From JAMXLO01 sp963850535 (GTDB lineage: Bacteria > Pseudomonadota > Alphaproteobacteria > Acetobacterales > Acetobacteraceae): a stretch of 64,000 nt of DNA. Where the stretch lies: NCBI GenBank assembly GCA_963850535.1, contig CAWKMC010000039.1, forward strand, positions 186,001 through 250,000, given 5' to 3'. Both the position numbers and the translations under genes were made by a program. Below, one piece after another: positions 7,825 to 18,621 of the stretch (its first letter is position 1; every line of letters starts with the position of its first letter). The notes under the pieces were generated by a model, which did not search any database, was not told the DNA's origin, and worked only from the letters and a program-made list of their open reading frames with translations.

Positions 7825-10771
7825 CTAGTGGATTGCCCCGGCAAGGCGGTGGCGCATGGCGTAGGCCGCTGCCTCGGTGCGGTTCGCGCAGCCGGTCTTG
7901 GCGAGGATGTTGCGAACATGGGTCGCCACAGTGTTGAGACTGATCTCCAGCACTGTGGCGATGTCGGCATTGCTGCGACCGATCGCGAGAAGCCCTAGCA
8001 CTTCGATCTCTCGGGAAGTCAAATCGTCGACTGCGGCTGGCTCCGAGACAGGCTTCGCACGAGAGGCCAGCAAGGCGGCAGCGCGATTCTCCAGGCCGCG
8101 CATGCCGAGTTCATGCGCTCTCTCCTGGCAGTCCCGCAGCTTCGCAGCAGCCTGCTGCCAATCGCCGGGCGCATTGCGCGCCAGAAGCATGGTCGCGTAG
8201 TCGTGCAGAGTGTGCACGAGAGGCGCGAGGGCCCCAGTGCGGGTGTTCATCGCGACCGCTGCGTCAAAGTGGCGCTGTGCGTCGGACCAGCGACACATCG
8301 CAGAGCACAGCATCGCGAGATAACGATCGGCAGAGCCGAAGAAAATCAGGTTCCCGCCGATAAGGTTGCGCCCGCAGTGTGGCAGCATCAGCTCATAAAG
8401 TTCTGAAGCTCTGGGAGCGTCACCAAGTGCGGCGCAGACTTCGCAGAGATAGACCATGCACAGCTGCCATCTTCCGTCGCGTGGGATGCTGACGAAGCCT
8501 GACTTCGCGATCTGTTGGTATTCGCGCTGTGCGGCGTCCAGGTCGTCGACCTCCAGATGAAGCAGGGCAAGTCCTGGTCCCCAGATCGATGCGGCCGCGG
8601 TCTGGCGCAGAAACGCGGACAATACAGGGCGCAGTTCGCCAAGCCGGCCCTGCTCGCGCCGCAGCGTGAAGGTCTGCACGCTGAGTTGGTCGGCATGGGC
8701 CGCGATGTTCTGCAGAGCCATCCCCCGCACGATCAGCCGCTCGGCCTCGGCGAGTTCGCCCCGCATCAGTGTGAGCATAATGCGATGGAGGAGCACCGCC
8801 ATCTCATAGGTTCGCTGCCGCAAACGCGCATCGAGCCGTACGTTGGCGTCCAACTCGGCCTCCGCGAGCGCGACGTCGCCGCGCTCCATGAATGCCAGGT
8901 ATCGCCAAGTTTGCATGTGGTGGACCAGTTCCAGGTCGCCAATCTGGTTGGCGGCCGCCAATCCTTCGGTCCCAAGCCGCAGCAAATCCTCGCTGCTGTC
9001 GGCGTTGATCACGGCGAGCATGCAGTAGAGGCAGGTCGCCAGTACACTTGGATCACGAAGTTGACGCGCCATAGCGATGGCGCGTTCGCCTTCCCGCTTG
9101 GCTTCCCGCTCGGCACCTTCATGGAGCAGCGCGCGTGCCAGCGCCCCCGTTAGCTGCGCTCGGAGCGCTGGCCGCATGTCGTCCAGCGCAAGCGCCCGAT
9201 CCAGCAATTGCCGTGCGGGTTTATCAACTTGCTGAGCATAACGCCATGCGACATGTTCGTAGACCAGCGCCGCGCGAGCGCACATTTCCGCATCGTCAAG
9301 GCGATTCGCGTGTTCAGCGGCATCGAGGAGCGTGGCGAGCGCTTGCGGAAAGGCGTTGGTCTTCCGTTGTGCGTCACCGAGCAGCAGCAACAAGCGGCAG
9401 CGCTCGGTTTCATCCCGATCACCGCGTTGATCCAGCGTGTCGAGTGCCGATTGAAACAAAAGCACGGCATCTTCGAAGGCCAGGAGCGCCTCGGCACGCT
9501 GCCCGGCGCGAGTCGCATAATCTAGTGCACGGTCGAGATCGCCGGCGGCGATGAAGTGACGCGCCAATTCCGGCAACGCCGCGTCGAGATCCGAACGGCG
9601 CGACGCCTCCAGCGCGGCGCCGGCAGCACGGTGCATCTGCCGGCGCCGCGCCGGCCGCAACTCGTCGTACAGCGTCATGCGAATCAGGTTGTGGGCAAAC
9701 TGATAGTGCCCATCGGGCCTCTCCTCGATAATGTGCGCCTCCAGCGCCTCATCCAGCACGTCGGTCAGCTTATGGTCGTCATGGCCGACGGCGCGCAGCA
9801 GCAGGTCGTCAGAAAACTCGCGACCGATCACTGCCGCCAACGCCAACAGCTTCATTGCAAGCCGCAGAGAGCAGGTTCAGCCGACGCCCGATTACCTCGC
9901 GCACGCCTTCGGGAATGCGGATCGCCGCTGGGAGCGAGGCCGGCGCGGTGGCGAAGTCTGCGCCAAACAGCCCCTGCTGCTCCAGAAAGCGAACGATCTC
10001 GCGCAGAAACAAAGGGTTGCCTTCGGTCTGGCGGTACAGCGATGCTGCCAGCCATCCGGGCGGCGGCGTTCCTGTCGCGGCGGCTATGAAGTCATGGACC
10101 TCCTCGGCGGTCAGGCCCGCGAGGTGCACTCGCGCGACGTGCGGCGCCCTCGCGAGCGATCCTAGTGCGTCCGACAGCGGATGCTGGCGCGATAGTTCGG
10201 TTGGGCGGTAGGTGCCAACCAGTAGCAGCCGCGCATCGGCCATCTCGGGCGCGAGGAACTCAAGCAGACGCAGTGACGGCGCGTCTGCCCAGTGCAGGTC
10301 GTCCAAGACCAGTATCGTGGTCTGCCGGTCCCCAAGGCTGTTCAGCAAGTGTCGGATCGACTCGAACATCCGGAACCGCGCCTGAGCGGCGTCTTCCAAG
10401 CGTACAGAAGGCTCCAGTTCGGGGAGCAGATCACGGATTTCCGGCACGATGTCGGCAATGTCGCTCGCGCCCGATCCCACATCCCGGAGTAGCGCGCGTG
10501 GGTCCGCGGCGCGAAGTGCGGCGCGGATGATCTGCACCCATGGCCAGTAGGGCGGGGCACCCGCTTCTTCCGGGCAATGGCCCCACAGCACCGTCGCACC
10601 GTGGCTCTCGGCAACGAGCGTCAGCTCCTGCGCCATGCGGGTCTTGCCGATGCCCGGCTCGCCAGCCAGCAGGACAATGCGGCCGTGCCGCGCCAGAACC
10701 TGCTCGAGCGTGCCACGCAGCGTTTCCAATTCTCGCAGTCGTCCGACGAATTTGCCGGTCGGCGCTGCCAT
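7825..10771 (-). CDS. Large ATPase-TPR transcriptional regulator with C-terminal LuxR domain, one frameshift
   Basis: A regulator of about 980 residues. The start is supported by GGAGG five bases before the ATG. The N-terminal AAA/STAND ATPase region has Walker A GEPGIGKTR and Walker B TILVLDDLHWAD. A long helical TPR-like middle section follows. The C-terminal LuxR helix-turn-helix reads LTSREIEVLGLLAIGRSNAD and VATHVRNILAKTG. This is the MalT/LAL-type layout, in which a signal binds the sensor region and ATP-driven oligomerisation promotes DNA binding. The frame breaks near 9850, between LNLLSAACNEA and LALAAVIGREF; removing one base joins the halves. It is divergent from the DUF4242 gene, a likely target. 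The ligand is unknown. Confidence 0.85.
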
Positions 10772-10927
10772 GTGGCCTCCCTGATGGCCGGATTGGTTAT
10801 TGTAGCAGCGAGACCCGGGCCGGAGCCGCAAGGCAAGCGCAATCAGCAGAGAGGGAGGTCTTCTCCTCGTTGCCTTTGCCGTTGCTCTTGCCCGATGCTG
10901 AGAACCGCGCGTAGCTGAGGACGTCCC
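10772..10927. promoter_or_regulatory. Divergent promoter region, LuxR-type regulator / DUF4242 gene
   Basis: A 156-base gap between two divergent genes. It includes the GGAGG ribosome-binding site of the large regulator at its left end. No convincing operator was identified by eye. Autoregulation and control of the small DUF4242 gene are inferred from orientation only. Confidence 0.3.
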
Positions 10928-11203
10928 ATGCCCTTGTTTCTGATCGAACGACAATTCGCGGAGCTTGTGCCGACCGATCCCGAGAGCATGGCGACGGTCA
11001 AGCAAGTCAATGACGAGATCGGCATCCAGTGGTTGTTTTCGTTTCTGAGCGCCGACAAGCGAAAGACCTATTGTCTGTACGAGGCGCCCAGTGCCGCCGC
11101 AATCCGTGCCGCAGCGGAGAGGCTTGGGATACCGGCGGACACGATCGTTGAGGTGGATGGCATCGGACCGCACGCCGCTCTGGTGGATGCGGCGCGCGTT
11201 TAG
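10928..11203 (+). CDS. DUF4242 domain protein
   Basis: A 91-residue small protein. MPLFLIERQF at the N-terminus, KRKTYCLYEAPSAAAIRAAA in the middle and the RLGIPADTIVEVD tail match DUF4242, a ferredoxin-like-fold family sometimes annotated as nickel-binding. The biochemical role is not established. It is transcribed divergently from the large LuxR-type regulator, which may control it. Confidence 0.8.
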   Translation: MPLFLIERQFAELVPTDPESMATVKQVNDEIGIQWLFSFLSADKRKTYCLYEAPSAAAIRAAAERLGIPADTIVEVDGIGPHAALVDAARV

Positions 11204-11239
11204 ACCATGGATTTCAGCCGTTCAAGATCCATTCGGTGA

Positions 11240-11692
11240 TCACGCGGGGTCATTCAGCGGCAACAGCTTTCGATCAGTGATGACCGGAACGTCGCTTGCC
11301 ACGGCTACGATGTCGGCGTGGTCAGGCCAGATCGGCGGTTTGCCGAGCACAGGCCGGTGCACCTCGAGTTTCGGGAAGGGATGGGTCTTGTAGCCCTCGA
11401 CCAGCACCAGATCGACCTTCTGCATCCGTTCCAGAAGTTCCGGCAACGATGGTTCGGCGCCGACGACCTCATGCAGCAGCACCCAGCGCGTGCCTGCCGC
11501 CACCAGCACTTCATGCGCGCCAGCCTCGCGATGACGGTAGGTGTCCTTGCCGGGACGGTCCATGTCGAAGCCATGATGCGTGTGCTTGACGGTCGAGACA
11601 GTCAGTCCCGCGGCACGCAGCTTGGGTATCAGCCCGGTCACCAGCGTGGTCTTGCCGCTGCCGGACCACCCGACGATGCCAAGGACACGCAC
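11240..11692 (-). CDS. mobB: Molybdopterin-guanine dinucleotide biosynthesis adaptor MobB
   Basis: A 150-residue P-loop GTPase with Walker A GWSGSGKTT at residues 8-16 and the family motif VSTVKHTHHGFDMDRPGKDT. MobB assists MobA in attaching GMP to molybdopterin. I chose the GTG at 11692, two bases after the pgsA stop, because the glycine-rich loop then falls at the usual distance from the N-terminus; the longer ATG frame would run far into pgsA. It is probably co-transcribed with pgsA. It belongs functionally with moaD and moaE, which lie about 8 kb away on the same strand. Confidence 0.92.
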   Translation of the reverse strand: MRVLGIVGWSGSGKTTLVTGLIPKLRAAGLTVSTVKHTHHGFDMDRPGKDTYRHREAGAHEVLVAAGTRWVLLHEVVGAEPSLPELLERMQKVDLVLVEGYKTHPFPKLEVHRPVLGKPPIWPDHADIVAVASDVPVITDRKLLPLNDPA

Positions 11693-11694
11693 GG

Positions 11695-12309
11695 TCAGGG
11701 CAGTTGGCGCTTGGTCAGGGCCGCAGCGGGGGGACCGGAGGCGTGTCGGACACCGACCGTCAAGTAGTCCCATCCGGTCCACAGTGTCAGAGCGGCGGCC
11801 ACCCACAGCATGGTCTCGCCGATGGCGGAGACCGGCACGAAGGAGAGGTGCAGCCAGCCGGCCGCCGAGTCACCGGCAAGCAATGTCCCGAGGGCGCCCA
11901 TTTGGAATCCGGTCTTCCATTTGGCCAGCGGGGTTACGGGCAGGAGGACGCGCAGAGCGGCGAGATACTCGCGCAGCCCGCTTACCAATATTTCGCGCAG
12001 CATGATGACGATGGCGGGGTAAAGCCCCCAGCCGGAAAGCCTTCCCCGCCCTACCAGCATCATAAGTGCCGCTGCCACCAGCAGCTTGTCGGCGATCGGG
12101 TCGAGCATGCGGCCGAGGTCCGACTGCTGTCTGCGGGACCGCGCCAGCTTGCCGTCGAAATAGTCGGTGATCGCGGCGGAGCTGAACAGCACGCAGGCGG
12201 CAAGGTCTGCCGGCGGATCGTGCAGGGCCACCAACACGACCAGGAGAGGGATCGCCACGATTTGCGACAGCGTCAGCAGATTTGGCAGATCGGTCAGCAT
12301 CGCGAGCAA
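11695..12309 (-). CDS. pgsA: CDP-diacylglycerol-glycerol-3-phosphate 3-phosphatidyltransferase
   Basis: A 204-residue integral membrane CDP-alcohol phosphotransferase that commits CDP-diacylglycerol to phosphatidylglycerol synthesis. The family signature is complete: DGKLAR at the start, then GRMLDPIAD with the two catalytic aspartates. The N-terminus LTDLPNLLTLSQIVAIPLL is typical of PgsA. Several hydrophobic segments follow. Its stop is two bases from the GTG start of mobB. In related genomes pgsA lies between uvrC and moaD; here both have been separated from it. Confidence 0.93.
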   Translation of the reverse strand: MLAMLTDLPNLLTLSQIVAIPLLVVLVALHDPPADLAACVLFSSAAITDYFDGKLARSRRQQSDLGRMLDPIADKLLVAAALMMLVGRGRLSGWGLYPAIVIMLREILVSGLREYLAALRVLLPVTPLAKWKTGFQMGALGTLLAGDSAAGWLHLSFVPVSAIGETMLWVAAALTLWTGWDYLTVGVRHASGPPAAALTKRQLP

Positions 12310-12543
12310 CTTAGCGACTGGAGCTCTCCGGCGGGAGAGGGGAGACCCCTATGTGTAACACAAGTGAGATATTTGCCCGGCCGAGCCAAGGTTAACCTGC
12401 TGGCTGCACAAACGAAATCGGGCAATTTGAATGTCTGAAGCCGTTGCGACCTGCCTGCGGCCATGCTGCTTTCAGGGGCGCTCTACTGGCTGCTGCGGCA
12501 GGTGACCTGACGGCGGCTCTTCATCGGGGCCTTGGTTGGCGGG
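12310..12543. other. Intergenic stretch with a possible gene-end remnant
   Basis: A 234-base gap. Around 12460-12510 a short frame reads MLLSGALYWLLRQVT and stops, which looks like the tail of a membrane protein without its body. It may be a deletion scar left when the region was rearranged, but it is too short to identify. Nothing else is recognisable. Confidence 0.25.
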
Positions 12544-15500
12544 TCAATCAGCTTCGGCGTTCGATCCCGCCATGATGGCGGCGAGCTTCGGGACGTTCGA
12601 CGCGCGGCGCGGTGTCAACCAGTGCTGCAGCCGGTCGAGATAGAGATAAATGACCGGCGTTGTGTAGAGCGTGAGGACCTGGCTTAGCGCCAGCCCACCC
12701 ACCATGGCAAAGCCCAGCGGCTTGCGGAGCTCCGAACCCGCACCGCTCTCCACCATCAGGGGCACACCGCTGAGCAAAGCAGCCATCGTCGTCATCAGGA
12801 TCGGCCGGAAGCGCAGCAGGCACGCCTGACGGATCGCTGCGAGCGGCGACAGCCCGTCGCGACGTTCGGCGTTGATGGCGAAGTCTACCATCATGATGCC
12901 GTTCTTCTTGACGATGCCGATCAGCAGGATGATGCCGATCAGTGCGATCACAGTGAGCTGGTAACCGGAAGCGCATCAGGATCAGCAGCGCGCCCACGCC
13001 GGCCGACGGCAGCGTCGACAGGATCGTCAGCGGCAGGATGTAGCTCTCGTAGAGAATGCCGAGGATGATGTAGACGGTGACCAGCGCTGCGGCGATCAGG
13101 TAGGGCTCGGTGCCCAGGGAGCTTTGGAATGCCTGCGCGGTGCCCTGGAAGCTGCCTTGCACAGTTGCCGGCACAGCCCATCTGCGCTTCGGTCTGCTGA
13201 ATCTGCATTCACCGCATCGCCGAGTGCCGCGTCGCCTTTCAGGTTGAAGGAGATGGTCACCGAGGGGAACTGGCTTTGGTGATTGACCGCCAGCGGCTGC
13301 ACCGGTACGTGTTGTCTGATGCACCAGCGTGGACAGCGGCACGGCCTGCCCGGTCGATGACGTGACATAGAGCTTCTGCAATGTGCCGAGCTGGCCTTGC
13401 TGATCCGGCAGCGCCTCGAGCATCACGTAATACGCCTTGTTGCCGGTGAAATACTGCGCCACCTCCCGCTGGCCAAATGCATCGTACAGGATGTCGTCGA
13501 TCGCCGCCGGCTGCACGCCGAATCGCGCCGCCTGGTCGCGGTCATAGGTGAGTGTCTCGGTTGTGCCGGCGTTCTCCTGGTCCGAGGTGACATCGGCAAG
13601 CTGCGGGAGATTGCGTAGCTTCGCCAGGATCTTCGGCGCCCAGGTATTGAGTTCGTCGGGCTCGGTTGTCCTGCAAGGTGTACTGATACTGCGTGCGGCG
13701 AAATGCGTCCGCCGACGCGCACGTCCTGCACGGACTGCAGGAACAGTCGGATGCCCTGGACCGACTGCATGTTCCGATCGAGGCGGGCGATCACCTGGTT
13801 GGCGTTGTCCTTGCGCTGATCCCAGGGCTTCAGCGTGATATACATGCGGCCGTTGTTGGCGGTCTGGCCGGCCGACGCCTGCGCCGACGGCGGCCACGAC
13901 CGACGCCACGGCGGGATCCTGCCAGCACAATCTGGTTCACCTGCTGCTGCAACGCGGACATCGCGGTGAACGAGATGTCCTGCGCCGCATCGGTGGTGCC
14001 GATCAGGATGCCGGTGTCCTGGTCGGGGAAGAAGCCTTTGGGATTATGACGTACAGCACGACGCTCAGCGTCACCGTGGCGATGAACGCCATCAGCGTGA
14101 CGAAGCGGAAGCGCAGCGCGATGTCCAGCGTCCGCTCGTAAAATCGCAGCATGCCGGCGAACACGCGCTCGATGGCGTTGTAGAAGCGGCCGTGCTGATG
14201 CGCCTCACCGGACAGGAAGCGCGATGCCATCATCGGCGTCAGCGTCAGCGACACCATGGCTGAGATCACGATGGTCATCGACACGCAGATGGCGAACTCG
14301 CGGAACAGGCGCCCGACGATGCCGCCCATCAGCAGCAGCGGAATGAACACGGCGATCAGGGAAAAGCTGATCGAAACGATGGTGAAGCCGATTTCGCCGG
14401 CGCCCTTGATCGCGGCGTCCAGCGGCTTCATGCCCTCTTCGATATAGCGGAAGATGTTCTCCAGCATCACGATGGCGTCGTCCACCACGAAGCCCACCGC
14501 GATGGTCAGGCCCATCAGCGACAGGTTGTCCAGGCTGAAGCCGCACAGATACATCGCGCCCAGCGTGCCGGCGAGCGCCACCGGGATGGTGATGCTGGGA
14601 ATGATGGTGGCCCACACATTGCGCAGGAACAGGAAGATCACCATCACCACCAGCACGACCGCCAGCATCAGGGTGAACTCGACGTCGCCTACCGAAGCGC
14701 GGATGGTCAGCGTCCGGTCGGACACCACAGAGAGGTGGATGTTCGGTGGGATGTCCGCTTCCAGTTGCGGCAGCCTGGCCTTCACCGCCATCGGCGGTGG
14801 TGATGACATTGGCGTTGGCCTGCTTGAACACCAGCAGCAGGATCGCACGCTTGCCGTTGGTCCAGGCGGCGCAGTTCGCGGTTCTGCGGTCCATCGACCG
14901 CGCGCCCGATATCGCCGATGCGGATCGGCTGCGCCGTTGCGATAGCCGATGATGACGTTGTTGTAGGGCGCTGCCTTGGTGAGCTGGTCGTTGGCATAGA
15001 TCGTATAGGACTGCTTTGGCCCGTCGATGCTGCCCTTCGGATTATCGACGGTGGCGTTGGTCAGCACGTTGCGGACGTCTTCCAGCGTCATGCCCATCGA
15101 CGCAAGCTTTGCGGGATCGACCTGCACGCGGATGGCCGGGGTCTGCTGCCCGCCGACCAGCACCTGCCCGACCCCGGAAAGCTGCGACAGCTGCTGTGCC
15201 ACGAGATTTTCGGCGTAGTCGTCGACTTCGGTGATCGGCGCCTGGTCCGACTGCATCGACAGGATCAGGATCGGAGCATCGGATGGATTGATCTCGCGGA
15301 ACGTCGGTGGGTTCGGCATCGCCTTGGGCAGCGAGCCTTCGGCGGCGTTGATCGCCTCCAGCACCAGGGTCTCTTCTGATTTTAGATTCGGTGCTGAGGT
15401 CGAACTGCAAGCGTGATCTGGGTGCTGCCAAGCACGCTGGTCGAGGTCATCTGCGCAAGTCCTGGCAGCATCTCGCCGAACTCGCGTCTCCAGCGGCGTG

Positions 15501-15691
15501 GCGACGGTCGATGCCATCGTCTCGGGACTGGCGCCGGGATAGTTGGCGGTCACCGACAGCGTCGGGAATTCAACGTTCGGCAGCGGCGCAACTGGCAGCA
15601 GCGGAAAGGCAACCAGGCCCGCTAGCACGATCGCGGCCGTCAGCAACGAGGTGGCGATCGGCCGGCGGATGAACGGCGTGGAGATGCTCAT
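12544..15691 (-). pseudogene. RND multidrug efflux permease (MdtC/MuxC-like), many frameshifts
   Basis: The combined frames give one inner-membrane RND transporter of about 1,050 residues, normal for the family. It begins MSISTPFIRRPIATSLLTAA. Conserved blocks in order include FPTLSVTANYPGASPETM, VGFVVDDAIVMLENIFRYIE (transmembrane 4 with the Asp pair), PLLLMGGIVGRLFREFA, LGILYESYILPLTILSTLP, and near the C-terminus IGIVKKNGIMMVDFAI and FRPILMTTMAALLSGVPLM. At least ten frame changes are needed, for example near 15480, 15415, 15385, 14940, 14870, 14790, 14040, 13870 and 13320. It would pump drugs or amphiphiles with the adjacent periplasmic adaptor. As read it cannot make a full protein. The conserved residues survive between indels, so sequencing error is as likely as decay. 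Confidence 0.8.
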
Positions 15692-15732
15692 GCGATTGTG
15701 GTGCCGGTGTCCGATTCGTCGCGGACCAGGGC

Positions 15733-16887
15733 TTAGCTCTTGCCGCCGGCTGTCGGCGAACCTTCATCCAATGCGACCTTGGTGCCAGGGGCAAGGCGGG
15801 ACTGGCCAGTCAGCACGACGGTGTCGCCGCCATTTGCACCCTTGGAGATTGCGGCAACGCTCATCGTCCTGATAGGCAATTTGCACGTCTTGCCCTTGCA
15901 CGGTGCTGTCCGGCCGGACCGTGTAGATGAACATTCCGTTGGGCCCATGCTGCACCGCGGTGAGCGGCACGGTCACCGCATTGTGCAGCGTGTCGATGCG
16001 CAGGCGTGCATTGACGAACTCGCCCGGCCACAGCGCGTCGTCATCGTTGCTAAACGTCGCCTTGAGCTGAATCGTGCCAGTCGATGTGTCGATCGCATTG
16101 TTCGGCGTGAGCAATTGCCCGTCAGCGAGTTTCGTTTGGTCGTCGCCCGTGTAGACCGACACCGGCAGCGTATCCTTCGCCATGGCTCGCTGAATGCGGG
16201 AAGCTCCCCCTCGGCCAGCGTGAAGACGACGGAGATCGGCTTATCCTGGGTGATCGAAACAATGCCTGTCTGGCTCGCGGCTTGAATTAGATTGCCGACA
16301 TCGGTCTGGTGAAAGCTGACACGACCGTTGATCGGCGCGCGGATCGTGCAGTAGTCGAGATTGATCTTTGCGGTCTCGATTGCGGCAGTATCTGCCTGCG
16401 ACGTGGCAATCAGCTTGTTGACCGTGGCCTGCTGGTCATCGACCTGCTGCACCGGTGCGAAACTGCTCTTCGCCAGGTGCTGATAGCGTTGCAGGTCGAG
16501 CTGCGCGCTTTGCAGTTGGGCCGCGTCCTCTGCGCGTTGTGCAGTGACCTGGTCCAGCGCCGCCTGATAGGGCCGAGGATCAATCTGCGCGACGATGTCG
16601 CCTTGATGTACCTCCTGGCCTTCCTGTACCGGAATCGCGACGAGCGTACCGTTCACCTGCGCCTTAATTTCAACGGTGTTGAATGCCTGCACGGTCCCGA
16701 GTCCGCGCAACTCGACCGGCACGTCCTCAACTTTCGCCGCAACAGCGGTGATCGGAACCGCCTCAGACGGAGGGGTCTGTGCCTCGGAGTTTGCCGCGGC
16801 GAACGAACCATACGGACGCGCGAACCAAGACGCCACGGCGGCCAATACGATGAGCGTCGCCAGCAACGTCAGGCGGGTCTTTTTCAT
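15733..16887 (-). CDS. RND efflux periplasmic adaptor (MdtA-like), two frameshifts
   Basis: A membrane-fusion protein of about 384 residues that links the RND permease to an outer-membrane channel. It starts MKKTRLTLLATLIVLAAVASW, a single membrane anchor or signal. The lipoyl/barrel-sandwich halves are GTVQAFNTVEIKAQVNGTL and IRAPINGRVSFHQTDVGN, with a helical hairpin between (VTAQRAEDAAQLQSAQLDL). The frame changes near 16195 and again near 15870, joining LAEGELPAF to MAKDTLPVSVYTGDDQ and then IAYQDD to SVAAISKGANGGDTVVLTG. It lies upstream of the permease on the same strand, and no outer-membrane factor gene is present in the window. Confidence 0.82.
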
Positions 16888-17121
16888 TATCGTGAAGTTG
16901 GGGCAAAATCTGTAACAAGCAATGCACTGAATGTAACTGACACAGTGTTTAATCTTTGCGGTCTCAATACTAGTTGCTCGGCAGAACCGGGTGGCCAAAC
17001 CAGCGTATCGCCCTTGAGAGGCTGAAAAATTCCGAGGTCAACGGGCACGACGCGGGCGAGAGCGCTCCAGGCAGGCACGCTGCAGTTGAGCCGGAAGCGT
17101 GCGACCTTGCAGCGGGGGTTG

Positions 17122-17745
17122 CTAAGGAGTGGCCGTTGGTGTGTCGCAGTGATAGCCGTTGGCGATTGCGTGGCAGCCCTTCACGTAACTGAAATCGGCA
17201 GGGGCCTCCGCTGTCGTCATGCGACCTTGGCCATCCTCGCGGATCACGACGACCTGGGGTTCCGGCGGCGGCGCTTGCTGCGCCGGTGGATAGGCGTATC
17301 CGTAGTATCCGCCCGTGCCCCAGTCACTGGGCCAGCCCCAGTCCCCCACCACCGGCCCACCCCAGTTACCCCAGCCATTTCTCCACCGCGGGAAGCTATT
17401 CTGGCCATGCTGGAACTGGGCGGGAACGGTGTTCGGGAAGCCGGTTGCAAAGCCATTGAACGGGGCGCCGATGCTGCTGCCATTGGCGAACTGAGGATTG
17501 CTAAACCCGTGGGTCACGATAGGTGCAAGGGGCTGGTGACTGGCAAATCCTGGTCGCCTGATCAAAGTGCCATTGGCGGTCCGCGTCACTACTGTCCCCA
17601 CATGCGACCTGCTCACGGACCTGGGTCCGGCAAACCCGCCGTGGAATCCGCCACCGCCTCCCCCGCCGCCGCGCGCGTCCGCCGCCGGGATCGCCAAAAG
17701 GCCAACGAGGATCAAAGCGACCGGATAACGAAGTGCGTGCCTCAT
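17122..17745 (-). CDS. Glycine-rich exported protein
   Basis: A 207-residue protein with a signal peptide (MRHALRYPVALILVGLLA, cleavage near ADA-RG) followed by an uninterrupted run of eight glycines. The middle is rich in Gly, Trp, Pro and Asn, with WRNGWGNWGGPVVGDWGW. It ends in a small folded-looking tail containing two cysteines (VKGCHAIANGYHCDTP). A GGAGG sits eight bases before the ATG. This composition is common in poorly characterised exported proteins of acetobacteria; no function is assigned. Confidence 0.7.
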   Translation of the reverse strand: MRHALRYPVALILVGLLAIPAADARGGGGGGGGFHGGFAGPRSVSRSHVGTVVTRTANGTLIRRPGFASHQPLAPIVTHGFSNPQFANGSSIGAPFNGFATGFPNTVPAQFQHGQNSFPRWRNGWGNWGGPVVGDWGWPSDWGTGGYYGYAYPPAQQAPPPEPQVVVIREDGQGRMTTAEAPADFSYVKGCHAIANGYHCDTPTATP

Positions 17746-17943
17746 GCCACAGCCCTCCTGACCTGAGAGATTATCAAGAGTGCCGAAAAGTGCAGCTAAT
17801 CAGGAGGCGTAATGAGCAGCGCGAAATTCTACCAGGGCGGGCAAATCATGCTGTGTAGCGCAGTGCGATTTAAGGTTGTGAAGTTCAGGTAGGATGGAGC
17901 GCCTGCGGCACGCCCGACGTGATCTTGGCGTCTCAGCTAGCGC

Positions 17944-18265
17944 CTACCAGCGATCATCCGGATAATATTGGAGCGGTCTGCGCGGCAACGGTGGGCAAGC
18001 TCTCGGTTCATCGGGCGTGCCACAGTTTTCTCCACTGTTAAACCCCGACTCCCTACTGGCGTAGTAGTCTCCACCGTAGGGGGCAGTGTAGTCACGCGCC
18101 GGATAGCGGGGGTCGTTGTATTCGCCTCGATATGCGTAGCCAGTGCCGTATCCAGGCGTATCATAGCGACCGTAATACGCGTCTCCGCGATATGCATAGC
18201 CGTTATCCGTATGTATCGGCGCATCCCGCTGCCAAGAGTGGCAGAAGCACCAGACAATATCGCAT
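17944..18265 (-). pseudogene. Tyrosine-rich small lipoprotein, one frameshift
   Basis: The start MRYCLVLLPLLAAGCADTY has a clear lipobox (LAAGC) and a GGAGG ribosome-binding site just upstream. Read straight, it stops after 20 residues. Shifting one base near 18205 opens a continuous frame rich in Tyr, Gly, Arg and Asp (DNGYAYRGDAYYGRYDTPGY, later NCGTPDEPRACPPLP) and ending QYYPDDRW before a stop at 17944. The total is 322 bases, one more than a multiple of three, as expected for a one-base insertion. The composition of the shifted half is far from random, so I regard this as a genuine lipoprotein gene of about 106 codons broken by a single indel or sequencing error. Confidence 0.6.
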
Positions 18266-18401
18266 TGGGTCCTCCAACGCCGCGTTGCACATGCAAACGT
18301 TCGCCCACTGGTCTGGTGCCCCTAGCTCTCGTAGATGTTCCCAGCGAGATCGAGCAGCTATTCCGGCCGAATAAGGCCGGTGCAATACGACGCATAGCGC
18401 C

Positions 18402-18503
18402 TCAACTTAGTGCAGCGCGCATGACAATCAGAGAGAGCATGCCGATCACCACCACGGTGATCAGGGGATGCGCCATCGCAAACTGTATCAGCGCGTAAAC
18501 CAT
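18402..18503 (-). CDS. Candidate 33-residue single-membrane-span microprotein
   Basis: A short frame reading MVYALIQFAMAHPLITVVVI and then GMLSLIVMRAALS before its stop. The product is almost entirely one hydrophobic helix. It lies on the same strand as, and between, uvrC and the tyrosine-rich lipoprotein, and an AGGCGAG is present about ten bases upstream of the ATG. Small membrane proteins of this size are real in many bacteria, but chance cannot be excluded from one sequence. Confidence 0.35.
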   Translation of the reverse strand: MVYALIQFAMAHPLITVVVIGMLSLIVMRAALS

Positions 18504-18621
18504 GCTTTACTCGCCTGGCTAGGAGTCGAGACGACGCCCAGTGCATCCAAGGCTGCTAATGATTTCAGGTTCGCCTAATTTTGTTTCGAGAAAGTTGCAG
18601 CGCCGGACCTCGGTGTCGAAC

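Noticed and set aside
18363..18380. CCGGCC-GAATAA-GGCCGG hairpin between the microprotein and the tyrosine-rich lipoprotein
   Set aside because: The stem is only six pairs and no T tract follows on either strand, so a terminator call is not supported.
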